A DNA stretch of 64,000 nt from Pseudomonadota bacterium (GCA_023390055.1 JAEWDP010000113.1:62001-126000); one strand, 5' to 3'. Positions 1-9,043 are shown, counted from the first letter of the stretch. Translations and numbers: made by a program. The notes: generated by a model not told the origin, from the letters alone.

Positions 1-546
1 CTGCACCTTCTCAACGGCGCGCATTCGATGATCGCATATCTTGGTCAGATCAAGGGGCTGGAATATGTGCGCGACGTCATGGCAGTTCCGGCATATCGTG
101 ACCTTGCCCGTCGCCACATGAAGTCCGCGGTCAAGACGCTTGATCCGGTTCCGGGGATTGATCTCGACAGCTATATCGATCAGTTGATCGAGCGGTTTGA
201 AAACCCGACGATTGCCCACCGGACAAAGCAGATTGCAATGGACGGCAGCCAAAAGCTGCCACAACGCATTTTTGCCGGTACGGTCGATGCCCTCAAGGCT
301 GGCGATAAAGCCGAAACGGCAGCCCTGGCGACTGCTCTGTGGATTGCATATGCCAAGCGTACGCCTGATATTGATGATCCGCGGCGCGCGGAACTGAACG
401 TGGCGGCAAAAAAGCAGGTAACGACCGACCCGTCGGAGCCGTTCTTTTCCTTGGCGGGCCTTTTCCCGCAGGCGCTCATCGACAATCGGGACTGGCGCGA
501 CCTCGTCAACGCCAGACTGGGAGAGATCGAGAGCGGCAATATCTAG
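1..546 (+). CDS. Mannitol/mannonate dehydrogenase family oxidoreductase, 3' end only
   Basis: The reading frame is open from the first base, so the gene is cut by the window edge and only about 181 C-terminal codons are present. The visible part begins LHLLNGAHS and contains RTKQIAMDGSQKLPQR, both typical of the C-terminal domain of the long-chain mannitol dehydrogenase family (mannitol 2-dehydrogenase, fructuronate reductase/UxuB). Such enzymes reduce or oxidise keto-sugars and sugar acids with NAD(H) in the cytoplasm. The KQIAMDGSQK stretch fits the fructuronate/mannonate branch, but the NAD-binding half is outside the window, so the substrate cannot be fixed. The gene ends 131 bases before a strong hairpin and is convergent with ligJ. 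Confidence 0.85.
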   Translation: MHLLNGAHSMIAYLGQIKGLEYVRDVMAVPAYRDLARRHMKSAVKTLDPVPGIDLDSYIDQLIERFENPTIAHRTKQIAMDGSQKLPQRIFAGTVDALKAGDKAETAALATALWIAYAKRTPDIDDPRRAELNVAAKKQVTTDPSEPFFSLAGLFPQALIDNRDWRDLVNARLGEIESGNI

Positions 547-677
547 CGCTGCACGCATAATCCCGCACCTTTGGCAGCTGTTCGTCAACCCGAAGATCCA
601 GGTTGCGATCGATACTGTCCGGCAAGGACATGGCTGTAATTCGACATGCCACCACTTTGGATCGCGTGCTGTTACAG

Positions 678-700
678 TGACGGGGTTTGCAACCCCGTCA
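678..700. terminator. Perfect hairpin between convergent genes
   Basis: A 10-bp perfect stem (TGACGGGGTT paired with AACCCCGTCA) closes a 3-base loop. It sits between the stop of the dehydrogenase (546) and the stop of the minus-strand ligJ (730). There is no long T-tract on either side, so it may stop transcription only partly or protect the 3' ends; its place between converging genes suggests a bidirectional terminator. Confidence 0.6.
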
Positions 701-729
701 TGGCGCGCGGACCAGTGCGCATATCTGGA

Positions 730-1761
730 TCAGGCCGTTCCAGCGTGTCGATCCGCGGTCTGGAGCCGGGAGAACAAGCGTAGCGCATTGGTGGAAAATA
801 TGTCGGCCCGCTCCTGCTCGCCCAGATGCCGGTTCGCGTCGATATAGCGCCGGGTATCATCGAAGTGGTGACCGGTCCGTGGGTTTACACAGCGCAGAGC
901 TCCGTGCATTTCGGATGCGAACAGGATGTTGCGGGTCGGCACCGTTTCCACAAGCAGGTCCATGCCCGGCTGATTGTAAACACAGGTATCGAAAAACAGA
1001 TTGTCTCCCATCATCTCCTCTGGTGAGCGAAGGTTGCGGTCAAGAGCAAGCCCCTGATAGCGACCCCAGTGATACGGTACGGCGCCCCCCGCATGCGGAA
1101 TGATGAACTTGAGGCCCGGGAATGTCACGAACAGGTCAGACAACAGCAACTGCATGAAGGCCGTCGTGTCGGAATTGATGTAGTAGTCACCGGTGAAGTG
1201 GAAATTTCGATTGTTCGACTGGCTGACGTGGATCATTGCCGGAATACCCAGCTCTTCGAGCTTTTCATAGAGTTTGAACCACCACGGATCGGTCAGGGGG
1301 GGCTCGGTCCAGAAGCCGCCGGTCGGGTCCGGGTTCAGGTTACAGCCGACAAACCCCATTCCTTCCACGCAGCGAAGCAGTTCCGGAATGGAGTTTTCCG
1401 GCGGGCAGCCCGATGATTGGGGTAGCTGGCAGACTGGCGCAAAATTGTCCGGAAACAGGTCGCAGACACGACGGATGAGATTGTTGCATTGGCGCGTCCA
1501 TTGCTGGCTCATCCGCTCGTCGCCAATATGATGACCCATGCCGCCGCCGCGTGGTGAGAACAGGGTAATGTCGGTTCCGCGCTCGCGTTGCAGCCGCAAC
1601 TGTGTCGTTTCGATTGTTGCGCGGATCTCGTCATCTGAAATCGTTGGCCCATCGGGCTTCGCCATTTGCGCAAGGTCGCCTTTTGCGTCGATCTGCTGCT
1701 TGCGCCATTCCTCGTGCTGGGCGGGGGCGGTGGTGTAGTGGCCATGAACATCGATGATCAT
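730..1761 (-). CDS. ligJ: 4-oxalomesaconate hydratase (LigJ-type amidohydrolase)
   Basis: A 343-residue amidohydrolase-superfamily protein that starts MIIDVHGHYTT. LigJ hydrates 4-oxalomesaconate to 4-carboxy-4-hydroxy-2-oxoadipate in the gallate/protocatechuate 4,5-cleavage route. The metal ligands known for LigJ appear at the same numbers here: His6 and His8 in VHGHY, His178 in MIHVS and Glu284 in ASEMHG; His223 lies in IPHAGG. Length matches LigJ (about 340). The start has AGGAGTT ten bases upstream. It is the last gene of a tctC-tctB-tctA-ligJ operon, 51 bases after tctA. No other ring-cleavage gene (dioxygenase, isomerase or aldolase) is in the window, so the full pathway is not shown. 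A related decarboxylase of the ACMSD family is the main alternative. Confidence 0.82.
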   Translation of the reverse strand: MIIDVHGHYTTAPAQHEEWRKQQIDAKGDLAQMAKPDGPTISDDEIRATIETTQLRLQRERGTDITLFSPRGGGMGHHIGDERMSQQWTRQCNNLIRRVCDLFPDNFAPVCQLPQSSGCPPENSIPELLRCVEGMGFVGCNLNPDPTGGFWTEPPLTDPWWFKLYEKLEELGIPAMIHVSQSNNRNFHFTGDYYINSDTTAFMQLLLSDLFVTFPGLKFIIPHAGGAVPYHWGRYQGLALDRNLRSPEEMMGDNLFFDTCVYNQPGMDLLVETVPTRNILFASEMHGALRCVNPRTGHHFDDTRRYIDANRHLGEQERADIFSTNALRLFSRLQTADRHAGTA

Positions 1762-1812
1762 GTGAACTCCTGGAAAGCGAACGATATCTGGTGAGGTTTC
1801 AAATGCATTGCC

Positions 1813-3294
1813 TCAAGGGTGGCTGACAGTCTTGTGACGATCGGAAATGGCCATGCGGACTAGCAGCAAGGCGCTCACGATCAGGGCAATTGCGGAAATC
1901 GGGCTGCTGACCAGATAGATTCCATCTCCGTCGGCCAGGATCATTGCGCGACGGAAGTTTTCCTCCAGCATCGGTCCCAGTATGAAACCGATCAACAATG
2001 GTGCCGGCGGGAAATTCAGTCGGACCAGCAAATAGCCGCCAATGCCGAGGCTCAGCATTGTGACAACATCGCCCGTATTGTTGTTTTCGCCATAGCAACC
2101 GATGCAGATCAGGGCGACGATTGCTGGATAGAGGTAGCGATAGGGAACGCTCAAGAGTGAGATCCAGATACCAACGAGTGGCAGGTTCAACAGCAACAGC
2201 AGCAGATTGCCGATCCAGAAGCTTGCAACGAGACCGAAATAGAGGTCGGGATGATTGGAGATGAGCTGCGGTCCTGGAACCACGCCGTGGATCATCAGTG
2301 CGCCGATGATGATGGCCATGGTCGGCGAGCCGGGTATCCCCAGCGTAAGGGTCGGAATGAAAGCTGTCTGGGCTGCCGAATTGTTGGCGGCCTCCGGCGC
2401 GGCGATGCCCTCTACCGCACCCTTCCCAAAACGGTGCGACTGGCGTGAGATCCGTTTTTCCGTGGCATAGGAGATGATCGTCGCGAGCGTCGGTCCGGTT
2501 CCCGGCAAGGCACCAAGTGCGCAGCCGATGCCCGAGCCCCGAAACGTCGGCCAGATCGAACGGCGGATTTCGTCCAGGTTGGGCAACATTGCGCGTAACG
2601 TGACACGATAGCGCACGCGATGTTCCGCCCCGCCTACCGATGCGATCATTTCCGACAATCCAAAGAGGCCCATCGCTACCGGCACGAGGCCGATACCGTC
2701 GATCAGATGATCCGATCCGAATGTGAAGCGCTCTGCCCCGTCATAGATGTCGATGCCGACCGTCCCGAGAAGGGCGCCTATCGCGAGCATGGTGAGACCT
2801 TTGAGCGGGTTGTTGCCGCCCACAGTCGCTATGGCGATGAAACAGAAGACGATGAGCGCAAAATATTCGGCCGGACCTATCGCCTGACCCAACTTAACCA
2901 GTAAAGGAGCGGTCATCATCAGGAGAATGATGCCTGCGGTGCCCCCTATGAAGGAGGAAATGGTCGTTACGAACAACGCAGCGCCCGCGCGGCCGTTCAG
3001 TGCCATCTGGTAGCCTTCAATGGCAGTGATGGCGGATGAGGATTCACCCGGCAGGTTCATCAGTATGGCGGTGGTCGAGCCGCCATACTGGGCGCCGTAA
3101 TAGATGCCCGCCAGCATGATGACAGCGGTTACCGGCTCAAGCGAGAAGGTAAGGGGCAACAGAAGTGAAATTGCTGCCAGTGGACCGAGCCCTGGAATGA
3201 CGCCGATTGCCGTTCCCACGAAAACGCCGGTGAGGCAGGATAGAAGGTTTGTGGGCTGGATTGCCGTTGACAGGCCAAGAAGCAGGTATTCCAT
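1813..3294 (-). CDS. tctA: Tripartite tricarboxylate transporter, large membrane subunit TctA
   Basis: A 493-residue, very hydrophobic protein with about 11-12 membrane segments. The TctA signature occurs near the N-terminus as GVIPGLGPLAAISLLLP (about residues 32-48), with its internal repeat echo GALPGTGPTLATIISY near residue 260. With TctB and the periplasmic protein TctC it forms a secondary, ion-driven carboxylate importer of the TTT family. The ATG at 3294 lies three bases after the tctB stop, so the two are translationally linked. The linked ligJ suggests a polycarboxylate or aromatic-acid breakdown product as substrate; that is inference. Confidence 0.95.
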   Translation of the reverse strand: MEYLLLGLSTAIQPTNLLSCLTGVFVGTAIGVIPGLGPLAAISLLLPLTFSLEPVTAVIMLAGIYYGAQYGGSTTAILMNLPGESSSAITAIEGYQMALNGRAGAALFVTTISSFIGGTAGIILLMMTAPLLVKLGQAIGPAEYFALIVFCFIAIATVGGNNPLKGLTMLAIGALLGTVGIDIYDGAERFTFGSDHLIDGIGLVPVAMGLFGLSEMIASVGGAEHRVRYRVTLRAMLPNLDEIRRSIWPTFRGSGIGCALGALPGTGPTLATIISYATEKRISRQSHRFGKGAVEGIAAPEAANNSAAQTAFIPTLTLGIPGSPTMAIIIGALMIHGVVPGPQLISNHPDLYFGLVASFWIGNLLLLLLNLPLVGIWISLLSVPYRYLYPAIVALICIGCYGENNNTGDVVTMLSLGIGGYLLVRLNFPPAPLLIGFILGPMLEENFRRAMILADGDGIYLVSSPISAIALIVSALLLVRMAISDRHKTVSHP

Positions 3295-3297
3295 TGA

Positions 3298-3750
3298 TCA
3301 GTTCGCTCCGAATAGCGGGATCGGCAAGGTCAAGGCCACTGAAAACAGCAGCCCTGCAGCGAAAGCGAACAGTACCGCATAGAGTAGGAATGGCAGGAAA
3401 TTGCGCTGCACCTGCCCAAGATACGCCGTCAACATTGTAATCACGACGGTTGGGACCATTCCGAGCCGTTCGATCAGCAGGATGAAAAAGATCACGGCGA
3501 GGACGACTGCGACGAAGGGCCGAAGGGCAAAGGGTGCTTGATCTTCATCGCGTGGAAATGCAAAGGACCACAGCGACAGCATGATGATGGCGACCGAAAG
3601 CGCCATGGGCAGGATGCCCGAGCCGATGCGGACTAAACTGCCGTGGCCGTAGCCTGTTGCAAGCCAGAAAGTGGAAGCGCCGCCAAGAGCCAGGATCAAC
3701 CAGATGGGGTGGCGGCGCACCTTGAGAGGGTCGGCGGAAGGTTCGGGCAT
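3298..3750 (-). CDS. tctB: Tripartite tricarboxylate transporter, small membrane subunit TctB
   Basis: A 150-residue protein with four hydrophobic segments (about 17-33, 44-61, 80-98 and 110-140), the usual TctB plan. The longest frame starts at a TTG at 3801; the ATG at 3750 is preferred because it has GAGG eight bases upstream and gives the normal TctB length. It lies between tctC (stop 3820) and tctA (start 3294) on the same strand. TctB is the poorly conserved small membrane partner of TctA, so identification leans on topology and gene order. Confidence 0.9.
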   Translation of the reverse strand: MPEPSADPLKVRRHPIWLILALGGASTFWLATGYGHGSLVRIGSGILPMALSVAIIMLSLWSFAFPRDEDQAPFALRPFVAVVLAVIFFILLIERLGMVPTVVITMLTAYLGQVQRNFLPFLLYAVLFAFAAGLLFSVALTLPIPLFGAN

Positions 3751-3819
3751 GGTGGAGCCTCGCTGTTCAGCATGTGCGATGTGGCGGCCAGTTGGTGTCA
3801 AGTGCTGGCCGCCATTGGC

Positions 3820-4782
3820 TTATTTGAAAGCGGGATTGTCGAGAACCTTTGCCCACCAGGCCAATTGGTCGGTGATGAATTCCCCGAACGCTTCAGGCGA
3901 CGGTGAAACTTCAGGTTCGGTGCCGATAGCCGTCATACGTTGCTTGACAGTGTCGGAATCAAGGATCGTTGCAACGGATGAATGAAGGCGGTTCACGATC
4001 TCGGGCGGCGTGTCCCTAGGCGCCACCAGGCCAAACCACGAGCCCATGACCAGGTCGGGCAAGCCACCTTCAGCAGTTGTCGGAACGTCCGGCATCAGCG
4101 CTGAACGACTGGGCGCTGCAATCGCCAATGGTCTCACGGAGCCGGATTTGACGTGAGCAAGAAAGGTCGGCAAGTTGTTCATGTTGACGTCGATGCGGCC
4201 CGCAATAAGGTCGTTGATCACGTCACCTGCGCCTTGATAGGGCACGTGAACAAGGTTGGAACCTGTCAACTGGTTATAGAGTTCACCCGCGACGTGGGCC
4301 ACGGTACCGACGCCACCCGAAGCAAAGGTCATCTTCTTGTCGCCCTTCGAGGTCAGCTCGATCAGTTCGGGCAGCGTGTTGGCCTCGACCGATGGGTTGA
4401 CAACGATGAGAACAGACGAGTTGACGACCACACTGATGGGTTCGAAGTCCGCAATTGGGTCATAGCCGACATCGCGAAGGCCGGGATTTACAGAATGCGT
4501 TCCTGCGGTGGCGAACAAGATCGTATAGCCGTCGGGTTTCGCCGCTGAGGCAAGCTTCGAGCCAATGCTGCCGCCACCACCGCCACGGTTTTCCACTATG
4601 ACGGGCTGTCCCAGTGCATCGGACATCTGGTCGGCGACAATGCGCGCGATCACATCCGAGTTTCCTCCTGCGGAAAATGGCACGATCATCGTGATGGCGC
4701 GTTCGGGATACTCCGCTTGCGCCGGTGAAATCATTAATGCTGTTGCCGCCGCGAGCACCATCCCGCGCATGAAATTCCTCAT
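3820..4782 (-). CDS. tctC: Tripartite tricarboxylate transporter periplasmic receptor TctC (Bug family)
   Basis: A 320-residue periplasmic solute-binding protein. It has a signal peptide (MRNFMRGMVLAAATALM, cut after SPAQA) followed by YPERAITMIVPFSAGG, the standard Bug-family start. Other family motifs are NRGGGGGSIG, HVPYQGAG and GSWFGLVAP. The frame is open further upstream to 4881, but the ATG at 4782 has GGAGGAG just ahead of it and gives an immediate signal peptide. It captures a carboxylate in the periplasm and hands it to TctAB. It is first in the operon and divergent from the LysR gene at 5060, across a 277-base region that probably holds both promoters. Confidence 0.93.
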   Translation of the reverse strand: MRNFMRGMVLAAATALMISPAQAEYPERAITMIVPFSAGGNSDVIARIVADQMSDALGQPVIVENRGGGGGSIGSKLASAAKPDGYTILFATAGTHSVNPGLRDVGYDPIADFEPISVVVNSSVLIVVNPSVEANTLPELIELTSKGDKKMTFASGGVGTVAHVAGELYNQLTGSNLVHVPYQGAGDVINDLIAGRIDVNMNNLPTFLAHVKSGSVRPLAIAAPSRSALMPDVPTTAEGGLPDLVMGSWFGLVAPRDTPPEIVNRLHSSVATILDSDTVKQRMTAIGTEPEVSPSPEAFGEFITDQLAWWAKVLDNPAFK

Positions 4783-5059
4783 ACTCTCCTCCCTTGGTAG
4801 AGCTTGCACGAATGCGTCAGACTGCTTTCGCATACCCAGTTCAGCATGAAACGGTGGCTCGCGGCCATGACAAAGTGGCAATGACTGTTATAATTTATTT
4901 ATACCCCCTGACCTCTGCAAAGGCGAACAAGGGGAAAGTGGCGGTCTGTCATGAAGAGTAAAGTGTTGTAAATAATGATGTTTATCATTTTTTATCCTGT
5001 TGTGCTGATAGCTTCAGTATCGCAAATTCCTGTTAGGCTCCTTCGCCAGGGGGGCGAGC

Positions 5060-6262
5060 ATGAATGAACCAGGAATGCGCCATTTGCGGGCGTTCTCTGT
5101 TGTGGCTGAATTAGGAACCCTTGCGGCGGCTGGAAGGCGGCTGCAACGCAGTACGTCGTCGATCTCACGCTCAATATCCCTGCTCGAACGCGCCTGCGCA
5201 GCACAACTTTTGTACCGGGGGGCTGCGGAATTTACCCCAACGCCGGAAGGGCGGCTGGCGCTTGTGCGCTGTGACCGCATTCTGGCCGAAATGGATGGCT
5301 GCAGGTCTTTGCTGTTGCGCTCATTGCGTGCTCCGGTTCGCAGCAATGCAGCCTTCTTCGACATGCAGACCGATCTTGCACATTTGCGGGCTTTGAAGGC
5401 GGTACACGAAATGGGTTCTATCCAGCGCGCAGCCCGGGTTCTGGGGCTGTCGCAACCGGCTGTCTCCTATTCCATACGTCTTTTGGAGGCAGATGTCGGC
5501 GCGGAGCTGTTCTCCCGCATGCATTCCGGCATGATTGTTACACCCGTTGGAGCGACACTTGCTTTGACGGCGCGGCGCGTTCTTGCCGAGATCGTCCGCC
5601 TGTCAGACGACCTGCGCTCGATGGATGGGCCGTCAACAGGCGTGGTGCGTGTCGGCGGGCTGGCGTATTCACGAAGCGCAATACTGCCAGAGGCAATCCG
5701 CCAGACGCTTGCCGAAAACCCGGCCATCGTGATCCGCACGGTGGAGGGGCCGATTGATACTCTTCTGGCCGCCTTGCATGGTGACCAGATCGACGTGGTG
5801 ATCTGTGCCTATCCGGATCGAACCCTTCTGGACGGCATCACCGTCGAACCCGTCGCCGCGGACAGGATGGCTCTGTTCGTCTCGCACACGCATCCCCTGG
5901 CACGCCGCAAGGGCGTCACTTTGAAGGATGTCGCCACCTATCCCTTCATCCTGCCGCCCGCAGGAAGCATTACGCGAGCCCATCTGGAAGGCACTTTTCG
6001 CGAGGCCGCGGTCGCGATGCCGGTCGGACGCGCCGAAACCAGCTCCTTTACGGTAATTCGAAATCTTCTCCTCGGTGGTGAAATGATCGCCTTCAGATCG
6101 AGCAGGGAGTTCTCAACAAAGAACCTGGACCGGCACATCGTGGAACTGGATCTGGCAACGGCACTCCCGGACCGCACGATCTGCATTCTGCTGCGGCGCA
6201 ATTTGAGGCACACCCAGGCTGTGAGCGAATTTCTGTCGGTCGTCCGGCAGGTGTCACCATGA
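5060..6262 (+). CDS. LysR-family regulator with two tandem HTH domains
   Basis: A 400-residue LysR-type protein, about 100 residues longer than usual because the N-terminal winged HTH is present twice. The first copy starts MRHLRAFSVVAELGTLAAAG and the second, near residue 108, starts LAHLRALKAVHEMGSIQRAA with the textbook motif LGLSQPAVSYSIRLLE. The first copy is more diverged (RRLQRSTSSISRSISLLE). The remaining residues (about 190-400) form the two-lobed periplasmic-protein-like effector domain. It is divergent from tctC, so it is the obvious candidate regulator of tctCBA-ligJ, with the transported or derived acid as possible ligand. Tandem-HTH LysR proteins occur in alpha- and betaproteobacterial aromatic-acid regulators but are a minority. 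Confidence 0.9.
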   Translation: MNEPGMRHLRAFSVVAELGTLAAAGRRLQRSTSSISRSISLLERACAAQLLYRGAAEFTPTPEGRLALVRCDRILAEMDGCRSLLLRSLRAPVRSNAAFFDMQTDLAHLRALKAVHEMGSIQRAARVLGLSQPAVSYSIRLLEADVGAELFSRMHSGMIVTPVGATLALTARRVLAEIVRLSDDLRSMDGPSTGVVRVGGLAYSRSAILPEAIRQTLAENPAIVIRTVEGPIDTLLAALHGDQIDVVICAYPDRTLLDGITVEPVAADRMALFVSHTHPLARRKGVTLKDVATYPFILPPAGSITRAHLEGTFREAAVAMPVGRAETSSFTVIRNLLLGGEMIAFRSSREFSTKNLDRHIVELDLATALPDRTICILLRRNLRHTQAVSEFLSVVRQVSP

Positions 6263-6267
6263 ATGTA

Positions 6268-7167
6268 TCAACCAAAAGGCTTCGCATGGCGGGCGATCCA
6301 CTCCCACACCTCCTGAGCCGCCAGACCAGTCTGCCCGCTCAACCGCAGTGCCGTCACCTGTAACTCGCAGGATGGCAGTTCGGCAGACAGATCGTGCAAT
6401 CGCCCCTCATCAAGATACTTGCCTGCCAGCGAATGCGGTACCCAGGCGACAGCATATCCGGCAAGTGCCATCTCCACTGCAGCCAGCGTCAGGGCTGTCT
6501 CCGCTACCGCCAGCGTTTGGCATCCGGCTGGAAGTTTCGCAAGGATTTCTCTGTGCATCACCTGTCCCAGAAACACCTCGGCAGGATAGGCGATATAGGG
6601 CAGTGGTCCGCCGGAACCAATATTGTTCCGTTTCTGTGTTGCCATGACGGGGATGAGCCGGTCACGGCCAAAGGCCACCATATCGATTGCTGTTCCGTAT
6701 AGCGGCAAGCCGCTGTCGGTCAGGCGGTAGACGATGGCGATATCGGCGCGCCGCGCCAGAAGAAGAACGAAACACTCCTGCATGTTCTCCGAGCGCAGAT
6801 GCGGGACGATGCATTTATTGCGCGCCTGCAGTCCTTCTACTATGGAAGGTGTCAGAACCGCCGTCAGTGCATGTTGGCTGACAATGCGGACCTTCCCTTC
6901 CGATGCAACGCTGCCTGCACGCAAATCCGTTGTCAGTTGCCGCAGGCCGTCGGCCATCTGCTCAATCCGGTCACGTTGCTGCACGATGGCCGGTTGCAGT
7001 TTTACAGGCTTGCGTGCCCGATCCAGCAACTCGGCGCCGATGTATTCCTCTATCGTCCGCAGCCTGCGAGAAAATGCAGATTGTGTCACATGTCGCCTCT
7101 CAGCAGCTTCAATGAGCGAACCCGCTTCGGCTATCGCAAGGATATCCTCCAGCCATTCAAGCCGCAT
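6268..7167 (-). CDS. LysR-family transcriptional regulator
   Basis: A 299-residue LysR-type regulator. The N-terminal HTH starts MRLEWLEDILAIAEAGS and carries VTQSAFSRRLRTIEEYIG; residues from about 90 on form the effector-binding domain. The frame is open upstream to 7269, but the ATG at 7167 has AGGAGG five bases ahead and starts exactly at the family N-terminus. It is divergent from the PLP-dependent desulfhydrase gene at 7317 (149-base gap) and convergent, with a 5-base gap, to the upstream LysR gene. By position it should control the 7317-9043 pair; the effector is unknown but probably a sulfur- or amino-acid-related compound. Confidence 0.92.
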   Translation of the reverse strand: MRLEWLEDILAIAEAGSLIEAAERRHVTQSAFSRRLRTIEEYIGAELLDRARKPVKLQPAIVQQRDRIEQMADGLRQLTTDLRAGSVASEGKVRIVSQHALTAVLTPSIVEGLQARNKCIVPHLRSENMQECFVLLLARRADIAIVYRLTDSGLPLYGTAIDMVAFGRDRLIPVMATQKRNNIGSGGPLPYIAYPAEVFLGQVMHREILAKLPAGCQTLAVAETALTLAAVEMALAGYAVAWVPHSLAGKYLDEGRLHDLSAELPSCELQVTALRLSGQTGLAAQEVWEWIARHAKPFG

Positions 7168-7316
7168 ATTTCCTCCTAACTTGCAATGTTTGCATAATAT
7201 GCGGACAAATTCGCATTTGCATAGCCTTCTTTTCTTCAGCAAAGATGGTCTGAAGCGCAATGTGTTCATGTGGATGCATTGAATGTTAGCTGAAGTACGC
7301 TGAAGGAAAATTTGTC

Positions 7317-8333
7317 ATGCATCTTGCCCGGTTCCCACGCATATTCCTGGCCCATCTGCCAACTCCGCTGGAGCGGTTGGACCGGTTGTCCAAGGAACTT
7401 GGCGGACCTGAAATTTGGATCAAGCGGGATGACTGCACGGGGCTTTCGACCGGCGGCAACAAGACCCGCAAGCTTGAGTTCCTCATGGCAGAGGCCGAGG
7501 CGCAAGGCGCCGACATGATCATCACGCAGGGCGCAACCCAGTCCAACCACGCACGCCAGACCGCAGCCTTCGCAGCCAAGTTGGGCGTGGACTGTCATCT
7601 GTTGCTTGAGGACCGGACGGGTTCGAATAATCCCAACTACAAGCACAATGGCAATGTGCTTCTGGATATGCTGCATGGTGCAACATCAGAAACACGGCCT
7701 GGCGGTGCGGACATGCCGGCTGAAATGGAAGCGGTCGCCGAACGACTGCGCACGCAAGGACGCAAGGTCTATGTCATTCCCGGCGGCGGTTCCAATCCTA
7801 CAGGCGCGCTCGGCTATGTTAATTGTGCCTTTGAGCTTTTGGGTCAGGTCAACGACCGCGCCCTGGTGATCGATCACATCGTCACTGCGACCGGCAGTGC
7901 CGGCACGCAGGCCGGATTGATTGCGGGCCTTCGCGCGATCAATTCGGGAATTCCGCTTCTGGGCATTGGGGTCAGGGCGCCAAGGGAAAAACAGGAGGAC
8001 AATGTCTTCAATCTTGCTTCCACGACGGCGCAGAAATTGGGTTGTCCGGGTGTCGTCGCTCGCGAAGATGTGGTGGCGGACTGCAACTATGTAGGCAAGG
8101 GCTACGGTATTCCAGGCGAAGACACGCTGGAGGCGATTGCGATGTTTGCTCAGTTGGAAGGCATCCTGCTCGACCCGGTATATTCCGCAAAAGGCGCAGC
8201 CGGTCTGATCGATTATTGCCGGAAGGGGCGGTTTACCAAGGGCCAGCGCGTTATCTTCGTGCATACCGGAGGATCGGCTGCCCTGTTCGGCTATGATGAC
8301 GCTCTTTCGTCCCTGTCTCCGCTGCCAGGTTAG
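7317..8333 (+). CDS. D-cysteine desulfhydrase / L-cysteate sulfo-lyase family PLP enzyme
   Basis: A 338-residue fold-type II PLP enzyme of the ACC deaminase/D-cysteine desulfhydrase family. The PLP lysine is Lys49 in STGGNKTRKLEFL, followed by the QSNHARQTAA substrate loop. These enzymes split D-cysteine to pyruvate, H2S and ammonia (DcyD) or L-cysteate to pyruvate, sulfite and ammonia (CuyA). The sequence looks as close to the alphaproteobacterial CuyA type as to DcyD, and I cannot separate them by eye. AAGGAAAA sits ahead of the ATG. It is eight bases upstream of a racemase-family gene and divergent from a LysR regulator, which points to use of a D-amino acid or a sulfonated amino acid as nutrient. 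Confidence 0.85.
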   Translation: MHLARFPRIFLAHLPTPLERLDRLSKELGGPEIWIKRDDCTGLSTGGNKTRKLEFLMAEAEAQGADMIITQGATQSNHARQTAAFAAKLGVDCHLLLEDRTGSNNPNYKHNGNVLLDMLHGATSETRPGGADMPAEMEAVAERLRTQGRKVYVIPGGGSNPTGALGYVNCAFELLGQVNDRALVIDHIVTATGSAGTQAGLIAGLRAINSGIPLLGIGVRAPREKQEDNVFNLASTTAQKLGCPGVVAREDVVADCNYVGKGYGIPGEDTLEAIAMFAQLEGILLDPVYSAKGAAGLIDYCRKGRFTKGQRVIFVHTGGSAALFGYDDALSSLSPLPG

Positions 8334-8341
8334 GTTTTGCC

Positions 8342-9043
8342 ATGGCACTGCGCCGTATAGGGATCCTCGGGGGAATGGGGCCGGAAGCGACCATTTTGCT
8401 CATGCAGAAGGTCGTGAAGGCTGTATCGGCGCACGATGATGCCGATCATATCCCCCTCATGGTTGACCAGAATCCGCAAGTGCCTTCGCGCATTCAGCGG
8501 CTGATCGAGGGCACGGGAGAAGATCCGGAACCGGTTCTGGCACAGATGGCGGCCAGGCTGCAGGCGGCGGGAGCACAGGCGCTGGCGATGCCATGCAACA
8601 CCGCGCATCACTACGCTTCAACGATACGCGCTGCAGCCAGCATCCCCTTTCTGGATATGGTGGCGTTGTCGGTGGACCATGCCGCGCAGCTGGCCGGCGA
8701 AGGATCACGTATCGGCGTTCTGGCGTCACCTGCCGTGCGGCGTATCGGCCTTCTGGATGCAGCCTTGCAGGCGCGAGGCCTTTCGGCCCTTTATCCAACC
8801 AATGAAGACGTGCTTTTAGAAGCCATCCGCAAGATCAAGGCGTTCGGGCCGGACGCCGTCGTATCGGAGACACTGCGGGCAGCGTCAGCTGACCTGCTGG
8901 CAAACGGAGCAGAGATCCAGATGATCGCCTGCACCGAGTTCTCCCTGATCGCAACAGCCACTGCTCCAGGCGTGCGGGCCTTCGATACGCTCGACCGGCT
9001 GACCGCCGCCATCGTCCGGTTCTCGCAGGATGGTCATCACTAA
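8342..9043 (+). CDS. Aspartate/glutamate racemase family protein
   Basis: A 233-residue cofactor-independent racemase. It begins RRIGILGGMGPEAT and carries the two catalytic cysteines of the family, Cys85 in MPCNTAH and Cys197 in ACTEFSL. The usual activity is inversion of aspartate, glutamate or a related acidic amino acid at the alpha carbon in the cytoplasm. It follows the desulfhydrase/cysteate-lyase gene by eight bases, so the two are very likely co-transcribed. Cysteate is an aspartate analogue, so this racemase could interconvert D- and L-cysteate or supply the matching enantiomer for the lyase; this is inference. Family assignment is firm, substrate is not. Confidence 0.88.
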   Translation: MALRRIGILGGMGPEATILLMQKVVKAVSAHDDADHIPLMVDQNPQVPSRIQRLIEGTGEDPEPVLAQMAARLQAAGAQALAMPCNTAHHYASTIRAAASIPFLDMVALSVDHAAQLAGEGSRIGVLASPAVRRIGLLDAALQARGLSALYPTNEDVLLEAIRKIKAFGPDAVVSETLRAASADLLANGAEIQMIACTEFSLIATATAPGVRAFDTLDRLTAAIVRFSQDGHH

